A DNA stretch of 64,000 bases, from contig NC_135244.1 of the NCBI RefSeq assembly GCF_947623445.1, forward strand, positions 15,190,860 through 15,254,859, read 5' to 3'. The notes under the pieces are model-generated. The model did not search any database. It was not told the origin of the DNA and saw only the letters and a list, made by a program, of their open reading frames with translations. Made by a program: the position numbers and the translations under genes. Below are positions 50,282 to 62,200 of the stretch, one piece after another. Position 1 is the first letter of the stretch; the number at the start of each line of letters is the position of its first letter. Origin of the DNA: Clavelina lepadiformis (lineage: Eukaryota > Chordata > Ascidiacea > Aplousobranchia > Clavelinidae).

Positions 50282-53200
50282 CCTTTCTTTTTTCACTGGA
50301 GCAGTCCACAAGAATATTATTTATGCTGCATCATGTTGACGAAACAAATCACTAAAGAGCAGCTTACAAGTAATAAAACCAACTAAAAATTGAACAGATT
50401 GTAAGATATGTGATATACAGTACTAACGTTTGCAATATTGTTGTAAGTACATAGTTTTTTTTTTACAAGACAAGAAATAATACGTTAGGTTATATTCATG
50501 TTGAATTTAATTTTCAACTCAAATGTTTTAGTTCAAGATTTTTCTAAACATTATTTGGCAAACGTGTTTCATAATTGCTGTTTAAAACAAAATTATAATA
50601 ATAAACAATAAAAATTAACAAACAAATTGCTGAAAATTTAACAAGTCGTGAAACAACTTCCACACTTCTCTAATTACTAATAATAGTAAGCACTAGGCAC
50701 GAACAGTGTTTTATATACACTTTGATATAATAATAAACGTTGATAAAACATTAACTTAAAAAGCAAACACATTAAGCAAACAGAAAGGATCTAACAATTG
50801 CTCTGCATACAAAACCTTATGAGCATGACTAAACATGACTAGGGTGGTGCATTGTAGTTGCTTTACCGTAAAGAGTAAGTTGAACATTATACTGTAAATA
50901 ATAAAATTTTATTAAGGTGTATCCTATCAACCAATACCAGTTCTTATTACTGGTATACAATATACATGGTATACAAATAACATGCATTACGATCTTGACA
51001 ATGCAAGAATAATCTCAACAACATGAGCGGGATCATAAATCTCTCAAATTTGGCAAATAATAATTAACCTTTGCTAATATTAATCTGCAAAACTAACAGA
51101 AACTCCAAAAGGTATCCTAAAAAAATGAAAGGTGTTACTGAATTGGAAATTTTTCTATGCTATCACTTGTGTACAAGAATCAATTTGCAGTAGGTTTACG
51201 ATTATATCAATAGCCAACAACATTTGTGGCAGTATTTGGAAATCCATGAATTAATTCTTTTAACAGCTTTCTTCCTTTATTTCATACAAAAATATTTTAA
51301 GTTTAATGTAGTGATTGTTAAAAATATTAATACCTTACTGACCACTGAAAACATATTTATCACAAACAAGAATTCCTTTCCAAAAATACTTCATACAAAA
51401 TGAACAGCTCCTTTCAACTCTTGAGGTCTGAGCTTGCAGGCGTCACTTGCGCTGAACTAGCCAGCACCAGGCAAAGGTCATCTTCACAGTTTTGAGTCAT
51501 TGAATCGAGTCACGGTTTTATGATGACTCGATTCAAAGGAACAAATTAACTTGACTTGACTCAAGTCAAAGTTCAAGATGACTCAAATCATGACGATTGT
51601 TATACCAAGAAAGACAACTTTAGGTAACAAAAACGGATACTTTCCCAAAAAATTACAACTCTCAGTAAGAAGTATCAACCAGACTAATTTGTAGACAGTC
51701 ATGACGTTATGGTAACCAATTTAATGCAACACATAGTGTGACCTCACAACAGTTTTTTAGTTGAAGGCATTAACTTTCAATACTTGGCTGGGGTCACAGA
51801 GTAAATCAACCCAGCTTGATTAGAGTCACAACTTAAATTGACTCGAGTCGCAACTCAAAATAAGTTGACTTAACTCAAGTCAAAAAAATTACTTGATTAA
51901 ACTCTACTCTGATGGTCCATTAATTTAAGAATTGGGATATAGGTAAGCTGATCTCAAAATCGTTACTTGAAAACAACTCCCAGAAATAGCTTCTAAAAAT
52001 GCAAATATTTTCATTGGTTAAAAAAATTATAACAGCCATGTTTTATGCTGAAGGATCATTATTTATATGAACCTTAACCTTAATGCAGTCCAACATACAT
52101 ATAATAATGCAATTCTAAACACATTGCACAATATAATCATGAAATATATGGTATTATGTTAGCATGAAAAACCATTTTTAGTTTTTACCCTAAGTCTACG
52201 ATTTTATTGTATACCTGGTGTATGAAATCACACAAACTTCTCCTTCTATAACATGAACAAAACTTTGTTTGTTTTAAAAAGACATTCCTTATGTGGTACA
52301 ATTCATAATTTTATTAGGCATTTTTTTATATGCCAGAACTTAAAAATTACAGTATGTGTGTGGATTTGTATTTCGCATTGCAGCTTAAATGCTGTACATT
52401 AGCAAATGCATGCATTTAATAGTTTTTGCAAATATCCATTGGTGTATGCTAGGGGAGGGTTTAGAGGTTAAATGTCTTATCTATCGTTGGCACTTCACAT
52501 GTAAAAAGTTTTTAACTATCAATAAGTGTATTATGTGTCCTTGCAAACCCACCCGATGAAAAATGTCCTATGCCTATGCATGTTCCTCTTCATGCTTATT
52601 CAATGTCTTCCTGCTTCATTTATTCATATTATTGTACTTGCGTTTGAAATTTCCTATAGAAAACAACATTTGAAAAACTCGTATACTTTCATCACTGTTT
52701 CAGCTGTATAAGAGTAGGAATAACAAACGGCAAGCCTTTTTGCCTGAGGCAAAGGTTTACAGACAAACTCTATTAAAAAACCTTTGCCACGACAAGCATT
52801 ACTGCCGTATGATGAATTGAATACGCTGTAGGACATATAATTAGAAAAATTCTACTAGTATTATGTAGTAGTAAAAATAAAAGATTATTTATTCCTTGTG
52901 TTTCGTTGGAAATGAAAGCAATTTGACAATCATTTGGTGCACTTAATAAATGACTGCTCACGTTGTTTTTATTTAGGGTGTTCCCCTTTCACGTTACGAT
53001 GGTTTTGGTATTTAAACTGCATATCAAAATTGTTACGCAACTTCAATGAAGGACAAAAAGATCACGAAACAGTAAAACCATAGAAACATAATAATACATA
53101 ATACACGTGTATCTCACTTTACGTTTAAACTAACAGGTGTTTGACTAGGATGCTGTTTCTTCCATAAACGTTGAGAAAGCAAATGCAAGCGCATTTTGTC

Positions 53201-53390
53201 TCTGCTTTGCTCTAGCCTACATCTACAAACTTCAACTGCACAAAATCACCCCAATTTGTTCCACACGATAACGCAACATAATTCTTTTTATACGTCACGG
53301 GCAAACATCTTTGGAGATAAAGTTTTGTACTTTTGTGGAAAATCATTCTCCATTAAACACTGCTTTAGTAACAACGTACTGCTGGACACC
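50282..53390. other. Upstream region of myosin VII, no coding sequence found
   Basis: AT-rich sequence with no recognisable exons. On the coding strand an AG after CTGCTCC lies about 20 bp before the myosin start codon and could be a leader or 5' exon acceptor. A GACTC-rich repeat occupies about 51488-51900. Confidence 0.4.
51488..51900. repeat. GACTC/GAGTC-rich degenerate repeat
   Basis: Words such as GACTCGATTCAA, TTGACTCAAGTCAA, GACTCGAGTCGCAACTCAA and TTGAGTCATTGAATCGAGTC recur on both strands over about 400 bp. The pattern looks like a decayed repetitive element or clustered palindromic repeat. Ends and family are not clear. Confidence 0.55.
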
Positions 53391-53393
53391 TCA

Positions 53394-53504
53394 AATGTAT
53401 TTTTTTGGGAATTCAGTTGCGCAGCTGTTATCTGTGATGACACCTGCACAAACGGTAGCGACGAAGCAAAAAGGCATCGCGTTGGTAACAGAAGAACTCA
53501 AAGG
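53394..53504 (+). CDS. Possible first coding exon of an unrecognised gene
   Basis: An open frame from the ATG near 53396 reads MYFFGNSVAQLLSVMTPAQT and ends in VTEELK before a good donor, CTCAAAG|GTAATT. A shorter start at an internal ATG (MTPAQTVATKQKGIALVTEELK) is also possible. No downstream plus-strand exon was found, although a long intron could reach past the galaxin-like gene. The composition is protein-like but not diagnostic. It may be chance. Confidence 0.2.
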
Positions 53505-53519
53505 TAATTGCTGATAATT

Positions 53520-54458
53520 ATGATTTGAAATATACATGAGTGGACACAAAGGACGCTAAATTAGTAAGCCGCATTGTAAACAAAACAAAATTTTTTGATT
53601 GTGATATAACGCAGCTAATTTTTCCAAATGAATTTTATTTCAATCAAAATAATATTACTAAAGTTTCAGGTAGATTTTAAACGATAAACATAATGTTAGT
53701 TTCACTTTAAAAATTATGAATTATTTATTATTTTACCAAGCCCAAATTTTTCTTGTCTAAACGACGACTGTTCTAAAATGCAAACGGTGGAGATTGAAAA
53801 ACTCCAAAGGTTAACGTTGAATTAAAATATTTAAACATTAAAAGGATAAACAGAGCAGAGTATTTCCAGAGGTCGGTAGATTACAAAAAACATTTGCCCC
53901 AATGTAATTTGAAGTCGCTATAACCTTTATCCGATAAGCGGCTATTTGCCGGATAACTTTTCCAGCCCTACTTGAGATAGCAGATCATGAGACTCATAGG
54001 CTGATCGGACCAAGTTTCAAATTCATGATTCCATAGTTTTCTTCACAGCGAAAATATCCCGCTGTACTTTTTGCAAGCAAAACCAGCAACTTAATATTTT
54101 TTATATAGCAACAAACCAATTATTGTTTTGAATTTTATTGGAGCAGCTAATATACGTAATCACATCTGCTGCGCAAGCAACAGGAATAAAATGATAGTTC
54201 AGTGTTGGTAGCATATTATGCTACTCTTCTACGCAATTACCATTCAGTGTGAGTTGAAACATTTAAAAGTGGAAACATTAAGTTAGTATAGTTTGCTCTA
54301 GTCTGCTATCTGAACGAAATGAGCCAGTTTTTTCAGCTTTAACGTATAGGCTACTTAACGTTTACAAGTTGTTTTTATAGGACTGTACTGAGTTCATTTG
54401 AAAACAAGTTTCAAAGAAATTATCAAAAAGACAGGTTTTGCAACAATAAAAACACCTT
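53520..54458. other. Intergenic stretch, no gene found
   Basis: AT-rich sequence between the possible exon at 53394-53504 and the 3' end of the galaxin-like gene. Only short open frames are present. Confidence 0.4.
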
Positions 54459-54464
54459 TTTAAT
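54459..54464 (-). terminator. Candidate ATTAAA signal of the galaxin-like gene
   Basis: TTTAAT on the plus strand reads ATTAAA on the coding strand, about 365 bp past the stop at 54829-54831. ATTAAA is the common variant signal. No AATAAA was seen nearer. Confidence 0.3.
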
Positions 54465-54828
54465 TATAACCGTTTAAATTACGACTTCCAATTAAAACTC
54501 ATGATTAAGTAGTATTATGGCAAAGTATAGTAAGCAAAGTAAGCGTACCGTATGGAAAATTTCATTATAAATTCACAGCTAACTGTTTTACTTATTTTCT
54601 TATGCTAGGGTTTTACATTGATTGAAGTTGTTACAATGTATCAACATGTACAATGTGTGTTATAATTTAAGGCAGCTGCAATGATTTGTCCGTACGATAA
54701 AAGTAAGGTTAATTGACATATCGATTGATTAAACCCCTATTTAGCTGGATAGGCCTACATACTCATTTATGAATTGCAAAAATTGTTCAAAATACAATTG
54801 CAAGCAAAACTTTGATGTTTTTTTTTCT

Positions 54829-57800
54829 CTAAAAATCTTCGCAAGTCTCTTCGGTTCTTCTATTTCTTGCGTCGTAGATGCGGTCGTGACAACAGCGTTG
54901 AGGTCCCCGGTACATGCACTTGTCGCCACAGCATTCTGCTCGTTGCCAGGGAACAATAGATCCAATCTGTTTCATAATAAATGCTGTTTGGTAAATTACC
55001 GTATGGTTTCGGCAAATTGCATGATTAAGTCCAAAAAGAGATTGTCATTGGCTCAGATTAATTCGAGGCGAAACATTCAAGCATATGTTTGGATACATCT
55101 CGATCTTACCAAACTTTAAATTAAAACATCAAGATTCTTACAGGGCGCAATTCGAACAGGCAGCAAATCGACTCCATTCTGTTATACGGTCGCCCTGCGC
55201 AACATTCTGTATTTTCAAAAGGTTTTTTATCTAAAATTCCGTCGCAGCAGTAATCGGTTTCCTTATTGTACACAATTCCGTCGCAGCAAGCAGTATTTTC
55301 TGGGCCAAATTCAAGGCTGGATAAGAAAAACGTGCGATCCTGAACACAAGAGAAAACAGAGAGTAAGTGTCACTCCACTTTGAAGAAACAAACAAAAAAA
55401 TTGTCTTCTCATTTTGCGGCATTTAGGAATCTCCGAAAGTGATAAAGTTTCTATAACTTAGAGTTATTTTATGTTCATTTACTACTGAAAGTATACCCTT
55501 AAACCGCAATGATACACGCTGCTTTTTCCATTCCAACAAAACTTTTCGTTAGAAACCCATACATACTCACCGGTCGTTCACAGCATATCTCCTCAGTAGT
55601 GTTATACATTTCAACGCCACAGCACTTCGAAGTGAGGCGATCTGCTTTGTCGTACATAATCCCATCGCAACAAAGTTGATCTCGTGTGTCGTAGACTTGA
55701 TCGTCGCAGCACTGAGCCCGGTTTGGAGGTACGCCTGGTTGAAATAACGTGAAGTTAAGCCATATAAAAAAAAAGCAAAAACGGTAAAATAAACCCAATG
55801 CATGTCTATCTCGTTTCTGACAGCGTTTTTCGAAGATTTTCAAAATTAAAAGGAATTTACTAATTTTTTGCGGGGTCAAATTTGACAAGCATAACCGTTC
55901 AAGTAAGTAGTTCTTTCATGGTTGAATCGTCATAATATATTCATAAATGTATTTATCAGCAGTGTCAACTGACCTGTCGGAATAGTGACGTTGAAAAAGC
56001 CACCACAACACATTTGAGTATTTCTGTCGTAGGGAGTTTCCCCGCAGCAAGAGACCTGCGTACTTCGGTTTGGATTAGGGCGAACTGTTGCACCACAGCA
56101 GGAATGGGTGCGAGCATCATAACCGACGTCAACGCAACAAGCTGGCCAACTGAGTAATTTAAAATTTAGAGCTCAGTTGCATCCGTTAAACCCTTCTACA
56201 TTAAGTCAGTACGTTGCCATAAAGGCCGTGGTAATACCTAAATTTGCCATAAACTTCTCCTCCGCAACATAGCGTGCCCCCTTCAATGTCATAACCGTTT
56301 CCGCCGCAGCAGCTGGGATTTCTAAACGGTCCGGCCGGTCCATTATCGCAACAGATGGTCCTTTCTGACCCCGAATCGCGTTTGAAGTATGGATTACCAC
56401 GGCAACAATCGGTTCCTTCATGGAAAACCATGTATTTAACAAGCGACAACACACTGGCTTTCCTGGTTCAGCCTTCACAGTTTTAAGCAGAAACTATGGT
56501 TATAAATCGCAGTTTCACACCTTGGCTTTTATCGAAAACTTGATCGTCGCAGCACATGCTTGTTTCTGTTGAATAAGGTTGTGTACCACAACATTCACTC
56601 TGATCCCCTGTCAAGAAGCTTAGAAGGCCCCTGTAAAACACAATTCTTCTTAATACAAGTGCAAGGTCTTACTTATATATAAAGCTGAATATATATTTCA
56701 GCAAAGGTGACCCGTCGGGAATAAATAACATACCCGCAACAAATAAAGTCTCTGTCTTCTTTAAAGTAATAGTCTGTCTCATCTCCAACGCCGCAACACG
56801 CGTTACCTCCAACGTCGCTTGTAAGGAATACATCACCGTTGCAACAAAATGACCCTAAAGCGAAAACAACAACTTAACACATGGAAAGAGAACACTGAAA
56901 TGCGCTTGAAACGATACTGGTTTTAGAAATGACTTAGGCGTTACTATAAATTATTACACTACCTTTGTCGGGAAAGAAAGCAAACTGGGAGCAACATTCC
57001 GTTCCTTCCGTCTCCGTGCTCCATAGGTTGCCGTCGCAGCAGATTGACTTGAGTGGGTTGTATGGAGTTTCTTCACAACACTGGTCAGCATCCTCGATGA
57101 TGGCAAATACCTCGTTCTGAAAGTAAAATAGCACAAAATGTTTATTTCGGGAAGTTATCCGTGTTACTTATTGTACTACAAATATTGGTTTAGTATTAGA
57201 AAGTATTCGGTTAAAATCAACACTAAAGTGGGAATTACTAACAGAAACAAATAAAAAAAAAACTAAAGAACTTATAACTCATCCACAGACCCAAGCAGTT
57301 TAAGAACCTCAGCTATAAAGAAACAAAAACTTGATGAATTTTAAATAAACAAATATATGTTCGATAAAACTGGGACGAACGTTACAACAGACGTCAAGAT
57401 TAGGATCATAAGGTAGCGGGTCAGGCTTGCTGCCACAACAGGCAGTTTTGTTTATATCTGGCGGGTCAACAGAATAAAGCTGACTGTCACAACAAACGTT
57501 GTCTCCAATTGTTCCAATAGTACCGTCGTCTCCACAACAAAATTGTACATCTATTTCAGCAACCTGCAAGAAAACATGACGTAAATAAACTGCGAGTGTA
57601 TGTCGCTTGAAAAGGTTGTTCAGAAAAGCTGTCGCTTTCAGATTCAACCAGCGTCTCATCAAAGTATATAATTCTCAGCTTACGCCACTTACATTGCCGT
57701 TGCAACAAATTTGAGTGCTGGGAGCGTAGGGTGTCTTAAGGCCGTCGGGAGTCTCACAGCAGGCAGCACGGGAATTCGGAACGTCGATCACTTGCCCATT

Positions 57801-59222
57801 TTCGCATGGGCAAGACTGTCGTCGGCGATCGTAAGCGTTTTCATCACCACAGCAGGCGGCGTTCTCCCTTCGAGTATTCGGTGGGAAGGGAACCTAAACA
57901 ATTGCATCTGCTAATTTTTAATTGTATTTTTCATGTGTTTTTTATCGTTCTTTTTGATGCACCATTTTATGTGTAGATTGTGTACGTAGACCAAAAGAAA
58001 AACTTTGTTAGATTAAATGGTAAAGGGATTACCCTTACCCTGTGTGCATTGCAGCAGAGGTCTCTGGACCAGTCAAACACTTGAGGGGGGTCAGGGTGCC
58101 CATAGCAGCAACCTTGAGCTCCCCAATTAATTCTTTCAGTTCCACAGCATCCAATGCTGTAAAAGTTTTGTGGAGTTTTGGCATGTCGTCTCCCGTGTCC
58201 TGTCCACCATTCACAGCAGTGCTCATATCTAAAATGTAGCAATGTACCGTTTAAAATAACTGTTCTGAAAAAGCACTGAATGTCAAACACAGTATAGCTT
58301 GCGTTTCTAACTAAAATGCAAAAGTTAGAGATACTTTCTACATTGCATCAGTTCTTAAGAATGTTGCTTAAATTCAACACGTATATAAAAGGACAACCAA
58401 TTGCTAAAATTTTGTACACTATACCGAGAATTGTATGGTTGACCAAACTGGATAGAGCCGCAACATTCTTGTCCCGTAGCGTTGTTCACAATTTCACCGC
58501 CTTCAAAGTAAAAATGTCATGATAAAATAACTTATAAAAATCACCATATCGTACCTGAAACTAGTTCAACAAAGTGGATTAATGTAATGTAAATGTAGTG
58601 TGTGGTGACGCACTTTACAGACCGGACAATACCTACCACAGCAAAATGAAGTGCATGTGTCATATTCGATTTCTGTGATAGTGCCATCATCATTATGTTT
58701 TGCGCAAGCAGCGATGCCGAACTCTCTTTGAACTGTGGCAATCTGAGGTCCTGTGATTTTGAACATTAAAACGTTTTAAAAGAAAGAGATAAGTCAATAA
58801 TCTCTAGACACAATAGAATCCATTTTCGTTAACCAAATAGCATAATTGGGCATTAAATAATAAACTCTATACGAGATAAGCTTTATCCTATTACAATGTT
58901 AAGAAAATCGGTCATGGAACAGGTACCGATATTTAGTTTAGCTTTGCATAATAACCGCTTTAAGGTCTTTCATTATACTTGACACGTGCATTGATATCAC
59001 GGCACTGGTAAAAGCACTAGCAAAGAAACGGACTACATTAATAACTACAATGCACGGGATACAATAAGATAATTCTAAAATTTTTGGATAATTGTGCAAC
59101 GGGACTCAATCTCACAGACTAAATCATAGTTACATTATACCGTCTCCACTTATCTCCTCGTCTTGGCAATGCACCCCAACCAACAAAGCAGCGACAACAA
59201 AAGCCACTAATTTTACAGCCAT
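54829..59222 (-). CDS. Secreted galaxin-like protein with 39 double-cysteine motifs
   Basis: Fourteen exons on the minus strand: 59141-59222, 58637-58750, 58425-58500, 58039-58228, 57693-57893, 57381-57563, 56963-57116, 56734-56854, 56521-56630, 56238-56415, 55974-56149, 55571-55734, 55142-55339 and 54829-54966. They close in frame to 694 residues. The first exon is a signal peptide (MAVKLVAFVVAALLVGVHCQ). The rest is a chain of Cys-Cys pairs, 39 by my count, spaced about 13-25 residues, often CCG or CCD followed by a YD/YN turn (for example CCDDQVYDTRDQLCCDGIMYD). This is the galaxin pattern, first known from coral skeletal matrix and later from other animals. Dense disulphide bonding and a matrix or secreted role are inferred. 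The junction between 57381 and 57116 uses a weak GTTCGT donor, and a small extra exon there cannot be excluded. The only membrane-type segment is the signal peptide. Confidence 0.85.
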
Positions 59223-62200
59223 AGTCCTAATACTTTAGTATTTAATTAACCATTAGCAATTAGTAAGGAAAAGATTCAAGATTAGTTTAAATTAATAGTT
59301 TATGTTTCAATCTCAATCTTAAACTTATGTTTAACAAAGCTTAGACAACGCATACTCTGCCTGTTTTAGCTTGTACAAATTGGATTTTTGATTTTGTCTT
59401 TCCTGTAATTTGTTCTATTTTGTCATTCCTGTCATCTAAACTAATCTGCAGCAAACATGAAAATTATGTTACTGCGAAATAATCCAATTGTCACGTTTTA
59501 ATAATATACAAAACACCTCTAATTAACGGACTGCTTTCAAAAAAATCTAAATAAACCAGTTGTAGCCTACTGTCTCAGATATTTCGAAAGTTTGACGAAA
59601 GTAAATCACTTGATAAAGTGCCAATATTACGTCGAAAAACTCGTTATACGTGTTATTCCTTTCTTAAATTGCCGCAAGATATACTAAAGAGTCACTCCGT
59701 GCAATGATTAAAAGAAAACTCTGTGACTAATCCACTCTTTGAATGTTAACGTCCATTTGAATTTGCAGGAAACAAACTAAGGGTTGACGTGTGATGCCAT
59801 TATTAAAATGGTTGTTAACTATAAGAAGTCACCACGAACGAAACTGCGTTTCGAACGTAACAGCAAATCGTGAGTCAAACTACAGAAATCGTTCACAACA
59901 TTCCTTTCAAAAAGCTTATAAATTGATTAATGTGCACTCTGATATACAACAACTTGTTTGATTTTGTGCTATTCTGAAGAAATTTCAAATCAAGGTATAT
60001 TTTCTTTCTTAACATCACGCCGTTTCATACCTTTGAAGGTACAAAGTTGTTTGTAAAAACTTCTTAAATAGTCAAAATTTTGCAGAAGACTTTTTCTACT
60101 GCATTACATTACCATTTACAATGATACATACGTGCGTCATTGTGCAATAGGAGGAACATTATTATGGATGAATATGTGCCTGGTTGTATCAGCTGTATCA
60201 CTTTAGCCTTGAGGCTGTAATAATTTGTGGAGCTAACTTAATCGTTGTTCAAAGCTAAGTTGTAAAGCTGCACAAATTACAGCATGACCTTTTACAATGA
60301 GGCAAACACTGTAAGATAGGTCAAGTAGATATACGTTTTGAGTCAGCTAAACTTATCTGGACATGAATTGCCTAAAAAGGCAATAACCAATAAATTTTAT
60401 AGAACCCTATAACCCGTAAGAGAACAGCGTGTGTTAGATTGTTCAATGATACGTCTCTTTGATGAATAATAGTCTTGTGGGAAACGCCCGCGTGATAATA
60501 TTATCCCCAGGTGTAATTTGATCAACCATGGAAAAAGGTCAGTATATTATATATATGACATATGTGGCGAGTTGGTTTAACAACGGGCTTGCAGCCTTGC
60601 AGCATTATCGACGTTTTGAATCGCCTTGCGATGGTAGCTCTCTGTTAACTACGATTGTATAAGGCTGCGCTAAGGCACTGTGAAACGTACGTTCTGTTAA
60701 ACTTGCAGATATTTTACAGTTTGAATTCATTTATTACCTCTCCTCCGACCGATTGCCGAATTACAAAGCAAACCTCTACCATACTATAGTAAATAACAGT
60801 AAACACAAATATAGCGCTAAAAACACGCAATCAATTTTGCTTTATAGAGTAAAATGTACGGCAAAATACCAATAAACGTACAAGGTCAAAGAAAATGTTT
60901 GTAAGAATAAAAAAACAATCGTGTACTGTTATCATGAATCACATGAAAGATCGAAATTATGGTAGAATTTGCACATTACAGAAAAAAACAAAGTGAAGTG
61001 TGCTTAGTGATATCTTAAAAAACCCGAAGTGTCACCATTGTCAAAGTGGAAAAAGACTTTACTAGTTACGAGCTAGTTAGCCCAAATTCTGGTACTAAAC
61101 TACTTGAAAAAAGCCACTCGAAATAAAATTTATTTCAGTTGAATGACAGCATCTCTCTTCACTGTGAAGTGGTAGGATGGTTGGTTGGTAATGACACAAA
61201 TCGCTTGGCAGGCATTTTTTTTTTCATTTCAATGATTTGTTGTTCAAAGTTTGATGTCAAAGTGATGTAGCCTAAGACTTAATTTTGTGACGAAAATTGT
61301 CGATAGTAGTATGGGCAATCAAAAATTACTACAAGCTGTGGCCAGTACAGATGAAATCAACTTTGAACAGTTTATGTTTTGTCCTGAAAATGCTATCATT
61401 GCAGTAGAAATCCTGTACGGAACGTTTACGTCAAAACGATCGTCATGCTACGATGCACATCGTCAAGCACATGTCACACTACGGCGAGTGCATTGGCAGA
61501 CAAGTGACAAACTTGGAAGGCTAGCGTGAGATCAGGCAAAATATACAAATGTTTTAGATTTTACATGGCGAAAGACGAGACTGCCGAAGTACATTCTTTC
61601 CGAGGTTAAGCTGCTGTTGAGAACTTCATTCTAACTTTATCTGTAAAAGGACTATTCTATTTCTGAAAGAACAAATTGTTTTCAAGGCAGTTGTTGTAAG
61701 TCACGACTTAAGAAGGTGTTCGTATACGTTCGTGGGAAAGCATAAGACGTTTTCGACGTTTTTGAAGTGTTGAGAGTCTTTTCGTTCATGGAAAATTATT
61801 GTACGCATATGATGTACTAAATTCGAGAAAACACAGGATAAAGATCTTACAGTTGTAAACAAACAACACAATCCATACTCTGCAATACGTCAAGCTTCTT
61901 TCGATTTTATCGGTCTGAAGCAAGAGATTAAGTCACATATAATTAAACTACTGATAGATCGCCACATGATAGTCACAGAAAGTTACGCCACGGTATCACA
62001 TCACCATCAAGAAGACCGCGTTTTACGCAGTAACGACGTCACGTTTAATAATGTAATGACTTTATCCGCTATTTTTATGCTCACGATAACGCCTTTTCCA
62101 TTTCAAACTATAGCCAAAGAGTGGAAACATTTGGCTAATGTTTTAGATAAGGGTGAACTGCGTATACAACACACAGCTTACGTGACAGCCTTTAATATGT

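Noticed and set aside
56416..56478. Possible extra galaxin exon containing a Cys-Cys pair (GKPVCC)
   Set aside because: With the phase required from the previous exon it hits an immediate stop, and the acceptor CCATGAAG before GTDCC keeps the frame without it.
61287..61529. 80-codon open frame (and similar ones at 61966-62220 and 62626-62889)
   Set aside because: No splice signals, no recognisable domains and no conserved spacing. Expected chance length in this much sequence.
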